Assembly (NCBI RefSeq): GCF_007994735.1
Contig: NZ_VOIL01000001.1
Coordinates: 1,798,001-1,862,000, forward strand
Length of the DNA stretch: 64,000 nucleotides
Direction: 5' to 3'
Source: Nesterenkonia populi
Lineage (GTDB): Bacteria > Actinomycetota > Actinomycetes > Actinomycetales > Micrococcaceae
Positions 45,780 to 54,311 of the stretch are shown in pieces; positions within the stretch are counted from its first letter, which is position 1; each line of letters begins with the position of its first letter. Below the pieces are notes generated by a model. It was not told where the DNA came from, made no database searches, and saw only the letters and a program-made list of their open reading frames with translations. The position numbers and the translations under genes were made by a program.

Positions 45780-46240
45780 TCCTCCTTTCGGCCATGGAGC
45801 AGCGTGATGACATCGGCCACGCAGCCAGGCCTCTCGGAACCGTCAACTTCGATCGTGACTCTCACCGTGGCCTGGGCTCCTCGAGCGGACTGCTCGAAGC
45901 TGATCAGTTCTGCCCCTGCACGAACCCGGCTGCCCACGGGAACCAGACCCGGGAACCTGACTTTGTTGGACCCGTAATTGACGCCCATGGCAAGGCCCTC
46001 GATCTGGTAGATCTCCCGCATGAGTGCCGGTATCAGCGAAAGCGTGAGGTACCCGTGTGCGATCGGTCCCCCGAAGGGTCCGGAGTGGGCCCGGTCGGTA
46101 TCAGTGTGGATCCATTGGTGGTCGTCGGTGGCCTCCGCGAAGAGATCAACCTGATTCTGTGTGATAGTGCGCCATTCGCTGTAACCGAGGTGGGTGTCCA
46201 ACGCACCGGCGAATTCTTCAAGTCCTGAGAATGTTTTCAT
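45776..46240 (-). CDS. MaoC family (R)-specific enoyl-CoA hydratase/dehydratase
   Basis: A 154-residue hot-dog-fold hydratase. Seen: the hydratase-2 motif in EATDDHQWIHTD (Asp39/Asp40 and His45) and GGPIAHGYLTLSLI. It would hydrate the enoyl-CoA made by the acyl-CoA dehydrogenase of this operon, giving the (R)-3-hydroxyacyl-CoA that suits a FabG-like dehydrogenase, which is the next upstream gene. Overlaps the ligase gene by four bases. Confidence 0.92.
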   Translation of the reverse strand: MKTFSGLEEFAGALDTHLGYSEWRTITQNQVDLFAEATDDHQWIHTDTDRAHSGPFGGPIAHGYLTLSLIPALMREIYQIEGLAMGVNYGSNKVRFPGLVPVGSRVRAGAELISFEQSARGAQATVRVTIEVDGSERPGCVADVITLLHGRKEE

Positions 46241-46258
46241 GATGTGTCCTAAAGAGAT

Positions 46259-47017
46259 CTAGGCCCGGGGGCCGCCGGCGACGTACAGAACCTGACCGGA
46301 GACGAACCCGGCCTCTTCTCTGATGAAGAACGCGGCCGCAGCAGCGATGTCTTCTGGCTTGCCGGTCCGGGCTACCGGGATCTGCTCAGCCGCTTTTTCG
46401 ACGAACTGCTCGTAGGGAACCTTCATGCGCTCAGCAGTCGCTTTAGTCATGTCAGTTTCGATCAGACCAGGGGCTATGGCATTGACTGTTGTGCCGTATT
46501 TGCCCAGCTCGATAGCCAGGGTCTTAGTCAGCCCCTGGATTCCGGCTTTCGCAGCCGAGTAGTTGGCCTGGCCGCGATTCCCGAGAGCCGAGGTTGAGGA
46601 GATGTTGACGATCCTGCCCCATCCTGCATCCCGCATGTGCCCTTGCACGGCACGGGACATCAGGAAATGACCGCGGAGGTGCACATCCATGACGGTGTCC
46701 CAGTCGTCCGTGCTCATCTTGAACAGCAGGCTGTCACGGAGGACCCCGGCATTATTGATCAGGACCGCCGGTGCGCCCAGCTCGGATCTCACAGCCTCGA
46801 CGACTTGGGCCACGGAGCCTTCGTCGGCTACATCGGCTCCATAAGCACGAGCCGTGCCGCCGGCGTCGGTGATGGAGCCGACTGTTTCTTCACACGCCTG
46901 GGCAGTGAGATCAACAGCAGCGACGTTCAGGCCTTCCTCGGCCAGCCGTGCGGCCAGAGCTGCACCGATGCCACGCGCCGCTCCGGTGACGATTGCGGTT
47001 CGCTGTTCTGCAGTCAT
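46259..47017 (-). CDS. FabG-like SDR, 3-hydroxyacyl-CoA dehydrogenase / 3-oxoacyl reductase
   Basis: A 252-residue classical short-chain dehydrogenase. Seen: TGAARGIGAA cofactor motif, NNAGV, catalytic Ser in NISSTSALG, YSAAK, and the C-terminal GFVSGQVLYVAGG. In this operon it most likely works in the oxidative direction on the MaoC product. It resembles 3-oxoacyl-ACP reductases, but the setting argues for beta-oxidation rather than fatty acid synthesis. MaoC follows 18 bases downstream. Confidence 0.9.
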   Translation of the reverse strand: MTAEQRTAIVTGAARGIGAALAARLAEEGLNVAAVDLTAQACEETVGSITDAGGTARAYGADVADEGSVAQVVEAVRSELGAPAVLINNAGVLRDSLLFKMSTDDWDTVMDVHLRGHFLMSRAVQGHMRDAGWGRIVNISSTSALGNRGQANYSAAKAGIQGLTKTLAIELGKYGTTVNAIAPGLIETDMTKATAERMKVPYEQFVEKAAEQIPVARTGKPEDIAAAAAFFIREEAGFVSGQVLYVAGGPRA

Positions 47018-47065
47018 GTTTTCTCTTCTCCTTGATGTGGTTCGGGTCTGCTGTCTTTTGCCGGT

Positions 47066-48280
47066 TCAGGAGAGTCGTTCGACGACCATGGCCATGCCCT
47101 GCCCACCGCCGACACACATGGTGGCGAGGCCGATCTGCTGGTCTCGCTGCTGCAGCGAATTCAGCAGAGTCGCAGTGATCCGGGCGCCGCTCATCCCCCA
47201 GGGGTGGCCCAGGGCGATGGCTCCTCCGTTGACGTTGAGTTTTTCTTCGGAGATTCCGAGATCTTCGGCAGACGGTATGACCTGGGCCGCGAATGCCTCG
47301 TTGATCTCCACGAGGTCCACGTCGCTGACCCTCATATCAGCTCGTGCCAGCGCATCCTGGCTGGCTTCCACCGGTCCGAGCCCCATAATTTCGGGGGACA
47401 GTGCCGAAACCCCTGTCGATACGATGCGCGCCAGGGGGGTCAGACCAAGTTCCCGGGCCCGAATGTCACTCATGATGATCAGAGCAGCGGCTCCATCGTT
47501 CATGGGGCAGGCATTGCCGGCGGTGACTGTGCCACCGGGGCGGAACGCGGGATCGAGCTCAGCGATCGTCTCGAGAGTGGTATTAGGGCGGGGGCTGTCG
47601 TCCTTGCTGACGACGGTGCCATCGGGCAGGGTGAGCGGCGCAATTTCACGTTCCCAGAAACCAGAGGCGGCTGCCTCCTGAGTGCGCGTCTGAGAGCGAA
47701 CCGCGTAGATATCCTGGGCTTCCCGGCTCACCCCACGCAGCTGAGCAACATTCTCTGCGGTGTGGCCCATGGCGATGTAGACGTCGGGCAGTTCGCCGGC
47801 GGCGCGCGGGTCGCTCCATGAGCCTGTTCCCCCGCTGGTCCGAGCGTCGCTGCGCTTCCAGGCTGCTTCAAAGCGCGGGTTCCGTGTGTCCTCATCCGAA
47901 CGCCCCCGTGCCATCCGGCTGGTGGCCTCCACGCCGGCAGAGATGAAGACATCTCCTTCTCCTGCTCGGATGGAGTGAAAGGCCATACGCGTGGTCTGCA
48001 GGCTGGAGGCGCAGAACCGGGTGAGTGTGGTCCCGGGGGTATGATCAAGCTCCGCGAGCACGGCCACTATCCGGGCTAGATTGCGCCCGGACTCACCTTC
48101 AGGCAGACCGCAGCCCAGGAGGAGGTCCTCAATCTCGGAGGGATCCAGTTCCGGCACGCGGTCAAGAGCTGCCCTCACGACCTGGCTGGCCATGTCGTCC
48201 GCACGCATCTCGCGCAGTGAGCCTTTGCCGGCACGGCCGATAGGCGAACGAACCGCTGAAACGATAACTGCCTCTGGCAT
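47066..48280 (-). CDS. Acetyl-CoA acyltransferase (thiolase), operon copy
   Basis: A 404-residue degradative thiolase that cleaves 3-oxoacyl-CoA. Seen: nucleophile Cys90 in [48 protein letters not shown] (His359) and the C-terminal CVGGGQG (Cys389). The Trp in HPWG is unusual, as most thiolases have HPxG with a small or aliphatic residue. A paralogue lies at 56413-57636. Second gene of the operon, 25 bases after the acyl-CoA dehydrogenase. Confidence 0.94.
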   Translation of the reverse strand: MPEAVIVSAVRSPIGRAGKGSLREMRADDMASQVVRAALDRVPELDPSEIEDLLLGCGLPEGESGRNLARIVAVLAELDHTPGTTLTRFCASSLQTTRMAFHSIRAGEGDVFISAGVEATSRMARGRSDEDTRNPRFEAAWKRSDARTSGGTGSWSDPRAAGELPDVYIAMGHTAENVAQLRGVSREAQDIYAVRSQTRTQEAAASGFWEREIAPLTLPDGTVVSKDDSPRPNTTLETIAELDPAFRPGGTVTAGNACPMNDGAAALIIMSDIRARELGLTPLARIVSTGVSALSPEIMGLGPVEASQDALARADMRVSDVDLVEINEAFAAQVIPSAEDLGISEEKLNVNGGAIALGHPWGMSGARITATLLNSLQQRDQQIGLATMCVGGGQGMAMVVERLS

Positions 48281-48305
48281 GGTGTTTCCTTTCTTCAGAA
48301 CAGAA

Positions 48306-49514
48306 TCAGACGAACGCCGAGACGCCAGTGATGGAGCGGCCGACGATCAGTGACTGCATAGAGTCAGTGCCCTCGTAGGTGTAGACGACTTCCATGTCGG
48401 TCAGGTGGCGGGCGACGTTGTTCTCGAGGAGGAGACCGTTTCCCCCGAGGATGTCTCGTGCGGTTGACACGACCCAGCGAGCCTTCTTCGCTGCGCTCAT
48501 CTTCGCCATGGAGGCCATCGGGCTGGTCAGCTCGCCCTGGTTGTGCAGGTCCACGAGGCGGAAGCACATCTGCTTGATGGAGGTGACCTCGGCGAGCATA
48601 TTGGCCAGATTGTTCTGCACCAGCTGGTAGCTGCCGATGGTCCTGCCGAACTGAACTCGCTCACCGGCATACCTCACCGCGTCTTCGTAGGCGGCAATGG
48701 CATGGCCCAGTGATTCGTAGGCGACTCCCCCTCGGGTGGCGGTCAGCACTTTATTGATGTCCTTGAAGGAGTTGCAGCGCTGCAGCCGGTTCGCCTCGGG
48801 AATCCTGAGATCCTCAATGGCGATCTGTGATTGCAGGATTGCCCGCTTGCCGATCTTTCCTTGGATGACCGTCGGCTTGAACCCTTGAGGAAAATCATCC
48901 TCAGGGGTGCGTTCCAGGACGAAAGCCTTGACCTGCCCGTCTTCAGCATCTCGGGCGTAGATGATCACGTGGTGAGCATGAGAGGCGTTTCCGATCCAAC
49001 GCTTGGCTCCGTTGAGGACCCACTCGTCCCCCTCCCGGCGTGCGCTGGTCTCAAGGGCCACGGAGTCCGAGCCGTGATCAGGCTCTGTCAGGGCGAAGGC
49101 CCCGATCCTCTCCATCCTCGCCATAGCGGGCAGCCACCGCTGCTTCTGCTTCTCAGAGCCCATGATGTTGATCGAGCCCATCGCCAGCCCAGAGTGAACT
49201 CCGAAGAACGTATTGAACGATCCGTCGCCGCGAGCGAGCTCCACTGAGACCAGTGCTCCGGCCAGTCGGCTCATTCCCGGACACTCATTGCCTTGAATGA
49301 CTGTCCCGGCGATATTGAGCTCAGCCAGCTTCGGGACCAGCTCATAGGGGAACTCGGCCCTCTCCCAGTAGTCATTGATCACGGGGATGAGCTCTTCTGC
49401 GACGAAGGTCCGGACCTTGTCGCGAATCGCTCGTTCCTCAGCAGTGAGCTGGTCATCAAGCAGGTAGATGTCGTGGTCAGGCTGTACACCGTTCTTGGCG
49501 GCGGTCTTGGTCAT
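48306..49514 (-). CDS. Acyl-CoA dehydrogenase (glutaryl-CoA-dehydrogenase-like), operon copy
   Basis: A 402-residue flavoprotein, first gene of the minus-strand operon. Seen: AFALTEPDHGSDSVALETSA (FAD-binding signature), WVLNGAKRWIGNA, RVQFGRTIGSYQLVQ, and the C-terminal TYEGTDSMQ with Glu381 as the probable catalytic base, in the position used by glutaryl-CoA-type dehydrogenases. AGGAG precedes the ATG. The 401-residue protein at 55141-56346 is a clear paralogue along its whole length. A CRP-like palindrome lies 63 bases before the start. Confidence 0.94.
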   Translation of the reverse strand: MTKTAAKNGVQPDHDIYLLDDQLTAEERAIRDKVRTFVAEELIPVINDYWERAEFPYELVPKLAELNIAGTVIQGNECPGMSRLAGALVSVELARGDGSFNTFFGVHSGLAMGSINIMGSEKQKQRWLPAMARMERIGAFALTEPDHGSDSVALETSARREGDEWVLNGAKRWIGNASHAHHVIIYARDAEDGQVKAFVLERTPEDDFPQGFKPTVIQGKIGKRAILQSQIAIEDLRIPEANRLQRCNSFKDINKVLTATRGGVAYESLGHAIAAYEDAVRYAGERVQFGRTIGSYQLVQNNLANMLAEVTSIKQMCFRLVDLHNQGELTSPMASMAKMSAAKKARWVVSTARDILGGNGLLLENNVARHLTDMEVVYTYEGTDSMQSLIVGRSITGVSAFV

Positions 49515-49576
49515 AGATAGCTCCTGGTAGCAATAGGCGGCTGATGAGCCAGTGGATTAACCATCGCGATCAAGTG

Positions 49577-49592
49577 TGTGACCCCAGTCACA
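49577..49592. promoter_or_regulatory. CRP-like palindrome before the beta-oxidation/TRAP operon
   Basis: Perfect TGTGA-N6-TCACA, between the divergent acyl-CoA dehydrogenase (start 49514) and PucR-family (start 49707) genes. Candidate catabolite-control site for the whole operon. Confidence 0.6.
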
Positions 49593-49706
49593 TCTGCTCA
49601 ATGGGCGCCGCGCACAAAACCTCTTGTATATTGCCTGCGCGGAGATCCGGACTTCAGCGATCCTCTTTCGCCGGAGCGCTCCTGAGAACCGTGAGATCGT
49701 TGAGCT

Positions 49707-50957
49707 ATGCGTGGGACTTACTCTGATGACGATTCGAGCCCCGACCCGCATCCGCTCCCCCGGGCAGCCTGGCGGGAGATGCTGGAGCATTCGGATGAGA
49801 TCGCTGACGACATCACAGCGCTCATCCTGAAGCGGGACTCGGGATCCAGCTGGTCCACTCCTGAACTGCGTGCATTGCTGCGGCGCAGTATGCGTCAGCA
49901 TGTTCACCGCGGTCTGATCCGTCTCAGCGGGGAGTCAACGGACGACACCGGGCCGGCGCGGCTGGCCGAGGTTCTGCGATCCACTGCTATCGACAGGGCA
50001 CGTCAAGGTGTTCCCCTCGAGGCGGTGCTTTCGGCGTATACCTCCGGCAATCTGCTGCTCTGGGAGGAGCTCGCCAAGCGCGTGCGCACAGGGCAGATCT
50101 CTCTGCCTGCTGATGAGCTGGTGAATGTAGGCCGGAGCCTCTGGCATGACTTGGAGATACAGAGCAAACTCGTCAGCGAAGCCTACCGGCGAGAAATCAC
50201 CAGGCTGGAGCTTCAAGACCGCCGCCGGCAGGAGAACTACCTGGCGGGCCTGCTAGAAGGCCGCGGAGCCTTGCCCGAATTCGCAGCACGCTCGGAGGAG
50301 ATCCTCGGCATTCACCCTGAGGAGCCTGTGGTGTGCGTGACCGCCTTGGTGGAGGACCCTTACGACGATCCTCTCCATCACCCCGAGGATCGCATTGAGC
50401 GCCTGGGAAGCACTTCACGCTGGGGGATGCGGGATGATGCCTTCTACGGGATCATCAGCTTCCAGAACCTGGATGAGGAACGGCTAACCAATGCGCTCCA
50501 GCCTGCCGTCAGGGGTCGTGTCGGGCTCTCCCTGGCTCGAGAGGGTCTGGCCGGCAGCGCCGCTGCCTTCAGGCTGGCCCGCCGCGCGGCTGGGATCCTT
50601 CCTGGAGGAGAGCCCCGCCTGGCCTGGGCCGCTGATCGTCTGCCTGAACTGCTGATCGAGGCGAGCCCTGAACTCGGGTCCATGGTGCTGCACCAGACCC
50701 TCGGACGCGTCCTGAAACTGTCTCCGCATCAGCGCGACACACTGCTCCAGACTCTCCGTGCTCTGCTGCGCCACGACGGATCACCCACCTATGCCGCTGA
50801 GGAACTGTTCTGTCATCGCAATACGGTGATCTATCGCAGCCGTCAGTTTGTCGAACTGACTGGCTGCGACATACAGAGACCCCGCGACAGGCTGCTTCTG
50901 CAGCTTGCTGTCATTGCTCACGACCTCGCTGTATCTGCGGGACGGGACCCCGCCTGA
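49707..50957 (+). CDS. PucR/CdaR-family transcriptional regulator
   Basis: A 416-residue regulator. Seen: an N-terminal helical region (DDITALILKRD to GQISLPADELVNVGRSLWHDLE), a central GGDEF-like divergent domain (RVGLSLAREGLAGSAAAFRLARRA), and the C-terminal PucR-type helix-turn-helix (LLQTLRALLRHDGSPTYAAEELFCHRNTVIYRSRQFVELTG). The family controls purine, sugar-acid and aromatic catabolism. It is divergent from the eight-gene operon, so it is its likely local regulator. ATG 49707 lacks a strong ribosome-binding site. Confidence 0.9.
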   Translation: MRGTYSDDDSSPDPHPLPRAAWREMLEHSDEIADDITALILKRDSGSSWSTPELRALLRRSMRQHVHRGLIRLSGESTDDTGPARLAEVLRSTAIDRARQGVPLEAVLSAYTSGNLLLWEELAKRVRTGQISLPADELVNVGRSLWHDLEIQSKLVSEAYRREITRLELQDRRRQENYLAGLLEGRGALPEFAARSEEILGIHPEEPVVCVTALVEDPYDDPLHHPEDRIERLGSTSRWGMRDDAFYGIISFQNLDEERLTNALQPAVRGRVGLSLAREGLAGSAAAFRLARRAAGILPGGEPRLAWAADRLPELLIEASPELGSMVLHQTLGRVLKLSPHQRDTLLQTLRALLRHDGSPTYAAEELFCHRNTVIYRSRQFVELTGCDIQRPRDRLLLQLAVIAHDLAVSAGRDPA

Positions 50958-50988
50958 ACGTACGTCTTGAGCCCGCAGGCAAGGCTGC

Positions 50989-52248
50989 CTACCTCCTGCT
51001 GAGGAATGTCTTTTCTGCGCCGGAGCCCAGCAGCAGCAGACAACCGACCCAGATTCCAGCGGAGGCGCCGAGGACTCCGGTCAGGCCACCAGCAGCCAGA
51101 GGAACCACTACCAGGCCTATTCGATTGCCGACCAGGCTGAGTGCCAGTGAAGAGGATCGCCAGTGCCTCGGGACGGCCTCGGAGATCGCCGACATCGTCA
51201 GGGGCTGCCCCAGACCCAGGAAGAAACCGCCCAGGGCAATAGCCAGGAGGGCAAGAGGGAGCTGGTGGATGACAGCAGCAGCGACTGCCAGCATGCTTCC
51301 TGATCCCCAGAGTGCTGTTACTACCAGCACATGCCGGGACAGTCTGCGGCGCAGTAGCGGAAGCAGTGCCCGGGAGGCAATAGAGGCCGTCGCCCGCACC
51401 GCCAGCAGCACTCCAACCCATAGCGGTGAAACCCCGGCCTCATCCCCGACCAGGGGGAGGAAGGCCGAAAGCAGATCCATCATGCCGATCAGCGCGATAG
51501 ACGCGAAGAAGTGGGATTTCACGCGGGGAGTACGAAGGATCCCCCGAACGCGCGGGAGCCCGCTGGGGCGCCGAGCCTGAGCCGATGCTGGAGGCACCTG
51601 GTCGACGTCGGCAGAGGCATCAGGAAGGCGCCTGCCCTGGTGAAGAGCGCGGCCGGAGACGAGGACGATTGCAAGCGCGAGCCCGGTAAGTCCCGCTCCC
51701 AGCCATAGTGTCAGGTCGATGGCCCCCGTTGCTGCCATGGAAGAGTGTCCTGAGCCCGCACTGTCCAGCAGTGCACCGCCCGCCAAAGGACCGGCCATCT
51801 GCCCCGCGGCGAAGCCTGCGGTAAACCATCCGAAGGCAAAGTCCAGCTGGTGGTCGGAGACGAAGCGTGCGATAGCAGTCTGCGCAGCAACGACCATGGT
51901 GATCTGCCCCACGCCGAGCAGGGCGCTGGCTGCAGCGATGCCAGGCACGGAAGGGGCCGCAGCGACTCCTGCCGCCCCTGCCCCCGACAGCAGAGCGCCG
52001 AGACTCAACAGGGGGCGAAGAGAGGCTGCGCTCTGAGCACGAGTGGCGGTAAAGAGGGCAAACAGAACAGGCAACAGCGCATAGATGGCTGTGATGACAC
52101 CGACGGTCATGCCGTCAGCCCCCAGGCCGATCAGCTTATAGGTGGTGGTGGGCCGGATCAGGTGGACCGCCCCTTGACTCAGGAAGGCCACGGCCACCAG
52201 AAGCCAGAGCCACCCTAGGGAAAAGCGTCCCCTCCCACTGTCCTTCAC
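50989..52248 (-). CDS. MFS transporter in the catabolic region
   Basis: A 419-residue major facilitator with about 12 hydrophobic segments, starting LGWLWLLVAVAFLSQGAVHLI. The substrate is unknown; context suggests an organic acid or efflux of an intermediate. GTG 52248 is chosen because it overlaps, as GTGA, the stop of an 18-codon open frame that has an ideal ribosome-binding site; the longer frame from ATG 52326 adds 26 hydrophilic residues unlike a transporter. Convergent with the PucR gene, with 31 bases between and a small AGGCA/TGCCT hairpin there. Confidence 0.82.
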   Translation of the reverse strand: MKDSGRGRFSLGWLWLLVAVAFLSQGAVHLIRPTTTYKLIGLGADGMTVGVITAIYALLPVLFALFTATRAQSAASLRPLLSLGALLSGAGAAGVAAAPSVPGIAAASALLGVGQITMVVAAQTAIARFVSDHQLDFAFGWFTAGFAAGQMAGPLAGGALLDSAGSGHSSMAATGAIDLTLWLGAGLTGLALAIVLVSGRALHQGRRLPDASADVDQVPPASAQARRPSGLPRVRGILRTPRVKSHFFASIALIGMMDLLSAFLPLVGDEAGVSPLWVGVLLAVRATASIASRALLPLLRRRLSRHVLVVTALWGSGSMLAVAAAVIHQLPLALLAIALGGFFLGLGQPLTMSAISEAVPRHWRSSSLALSLVGNRIGLVVVPLAAGGLTGVLGASAGIWVGCLLLLGSGAEKTFLSRR

Positions 52249-52301
52249 GAGTCCGGATCTTCGCGAGCCGACTGGGACACCATCATCGAGAGGTCGAACA
52301 T
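52245..52301 (-). other. 18-codon open frame: acyl-CoA ligase N-terminal remnant or leader peptide
   Basis: ATG 52301 has AAAGGAG five bases upstream. The peptide MFDLSMMVSQSAREDPDS stops at TGA, which overlaps the GTG of the MFS gene by four bases. The peptide resembles the first residues of class I acyl-CoA ligases, as in the ligase at 45779 of this window (FNISLMLHETAKEQPEK). It may be the surviving 5' end of a deleted ligase gene or a coupled leader. Confidence 0.5.
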
Positions 52302-52480
52302 GCTGCTCCTTTTGTGCGTGATGCACACCACGTAATCACTCTGCGGTCAGAGCGGCAATCGCCGGAGGCACTTTTACTTTCCTCTTCCCCCCTTGATGTG
52401 TCGTGGGTATCAATCGAGCACATTGGTGGCGCACGTCACATGCAAGGGATATAAATGATGCAAGCTCAGGAGGAAACCGT

Positions 52481-53293
52481 ATGAACACTGCACGCCGCAT
52501 GCCAGAAAATGGATTCCAGTTGATCACAGTGGAAAAGGAGGAGGGAATAGCATGGGTGACGGTCCGGCGGCCTGAGGTCAGAAATGCCATAAATAGCCAG
52601 GTCATGGCTGAAATCTCCGTGGCCCTTGATGAGCTTCAGGACGATGAGGATGCCCACCTGCTCATCTTCATCGGAGCCGGGCATGAGGCATTCGTAGCCG
52701 GGGCTGATATCAGCGAAATAGCCCGGCGGTCTCCGGCAGATGCACTGGACGCCAGGATGCAGCGGCTCTATGACCGTATCGCCAGCTTCCCCCAGCCCAC
52801 TATTGCCGCCGTCAATGGTTATGCATTCGGCGGAGGCCACGAGTTGGCGCTCAGCTGCGATATCCGCATTGCGACCACCAACGCGCTGTTCGCTTTCCCG
52901 GAAACAGGCCTCGGCATCATGCCAGCCGCGGGAGGCACGCAGCGCCTGGCGGAAGTGGTGGGCATCGGCAGGGCCACGGAGCTGATCCTCACCGGACGCC
53001 GCATCCCGGCAGATGAGGCTCTGGCCTGGGGGCTTGTCTCTCAGGTAGTGGAGCCCGAACAGCTGAAGAAGGCCGCCCTGGACTGTGCCCGCAGCATTCT
53101 GTCTCGGGGCCCTTTGGCGCTCCAGCTTTCTAAGACGGTGGTCCAGCACGGTTTTTCCTCTGATGCCGGCACTGCAAGACTACTCGAGAGGCTAGCCCAG
53201 GCAGTCCTCTACGGCGCCGAAGAGAAGGCCGAGGGGACCCGCGCGTTCATCGAGAAGCGCGCCCCTAACTTTCGTCGTGGTCCGAAACTATGA
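52481..53293 (+). CDS. Enoyl-CoA hydratase/isomerase family protein
   Basis: A 270-residue crotonase-fold enzyme. Seen: oxyanion-hole strands AFVAGADISEI and NGYAFGGGHELALSCDIRI, with the two catalytic glutamates Glu121 and Glu141 (FPETGLGIMPAAGGTQRL), and the C-terminal FIEKRAPNF. Both glutamates are present, so hydratase activity is plausible. AGGAGG precedes ATG 52481. It is convergent with the LysR gene and overlaps its coding end by six bases. It supplies an (S)-specific hydratase alongside the MaoC-type one. Confidence 0.93.
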   Translation: MNTARRMPENGFQLITVEKEEGIAWVTVRRPEVRNAINSQVMAEISVALDELQDDEDAHLLIFIGAGHEAFVAGADISEIARRSPADALDARMQRLYDRIASFPQPTIAAVNGYAFGGGHELALSCDIRIATTNALFAFPETGLGIMPAAGGTQRLAEVVGIGRATELILTGRRIPADEALAWGLVSQVVEPEQLKKAALDCARSILSRGPLALQLSKTVVQHGFSSDAGTARLLERLAQAVLYGAEEKAEGTRAFIEKRAPNFRRGPKL

Positions 53294-54202
53294 GGAATGA
53301 GCGTCTTCCCGAGGATCAGTGAAGATCCGTCCCGCCAGGTCGACCACTGCTCGCAGGGCCGGACTATCGTCCGTCGCGCGCCAGATCATTCTGACTTCCA
53401 TAGGCTGGTTGCCTTCTGCCAGCGGTATGAAGGTCACACCCTCAGAGGCGATGTTGTCCCGAACGGAATCCAGGGTCAAGGAGCATCCCATCCCCGCGCC
53501 GACGAGGACTACGAGTGTCCAGGAGTCCGGAGCTGTCTGAACGACCCGGGGGACATAGCCCGCAGTCATCGCCAATGAGTTGAGCCTGTTCTGCAGAGCT
53601 GCGCCGGCTCCTCCCGGCAGGGTTATCCAGGACTCCTCTGCAAGCTCCCCCATGCTGAGTCTCTCGCGTCCGGCCAGCGGGTGATTATCGGGAACGGCCA
53701 GCAGCGGCTCTTCCATAGCGATCACCGAGGACTCGATGGCCGGGGGCAGGTAGTCCCAGCGACCGATCACCAGATCCAGTGATTCATCCAGCACCCGCTG
53801 GAGGCCCAGGTGGGAGAACTGGGAGCTGTGCAGCTCAAGACTGATGCCCGGTCGCACAGCGCGGATACTACGAGCAATCTGACCCACCTGCCGGTTGATG
53901 GAGGCACCTGCGAAGCCGAGCCGCACTCTTCCTGTCTCCCCATTCATGGCGTTGCGGACCGACTGCCGCGCGTTCTCTGAGACTGCTACCAGTGTCTCGG
54001 CAGTCTCCAGAAGAGCCTCCCCGGCAGGAGTCAGCGCCACGTGTCGGGTGCTTCGCTCAAAGAGAGTGGCACCCATGGAGCGCTCCAGCTGACGGATCAA
54101 TCGGCTCAACGGCGGCTGCGCCATCCTTAGCTTCGCTGCAGCTCGTCCGAAGTGGAGCTCCTCCGCCACTGCGAGAAAGGCCCGTGCCTGATGAACTTCC
54201 AT
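53288..54202 (-). CDS. LysR-family transcriptional regulator
   Basis: A 304-residue LTTR. Seen: N-terminal winged helix-turn-helix (QARAFLAVAEELHFGRAAAKLRMAQPPLSRLIRQLE) and a periplasmic-binding-like effector domain (VRLGFAGASINRQVG onward). ATG 54202 follows GGGGAGAC; the frame open to 54292 lies in the promoter region. It is divergent from the CaiB fragment-thioesterase-acyl-CoA dehydrogenase-thiolase genes, with 109 bases between, and so probably controls them. Confidence 0.93.
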   Translation of the reverse strand: MEVHQARAFLAVAEELHFGRAAAKLRMAQPPLSRLIRQLERSMGATLFERSTRHVALTPAGEALLETAETLVAVSENARQSVRNAMNGETGRVRLGFAGASINRQVGQIARSIRAVRPGISLELHSSQFSHLGLQRVLDESLDLVIGRWDYLPPAIESSVIAMEEPLLAVPDNHPLAGRERLSMGELAEESWITLPGGAGAALQNRLNSLAMTAGYVPRVVQTAPDSWTLVVLVGAGMGCSLTLDSVRDNIASEGVTFIPLAEGNQPMEVRMIWRATDDSPALRAVVDLAGRIFTDPREDAHSS

Positions 54203-54311
54203 GTCTCCCCATTTTTCCTCTGTGAGTATCAGCGTACACGTCAATTTGTATTGGACAGGATGTAATCCGGTTGATTTTGTGGTCTGGAACACAATCTGCG
54301 AAAGAGGAGAA

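Noticed and set aside
52430..52440. Possible CRP-like site before the enoyl-CoA hydratase
   Set aside because: The right half TCACA is present but the left half matches TGTGA at only three of five positions, so it is too weak to list.
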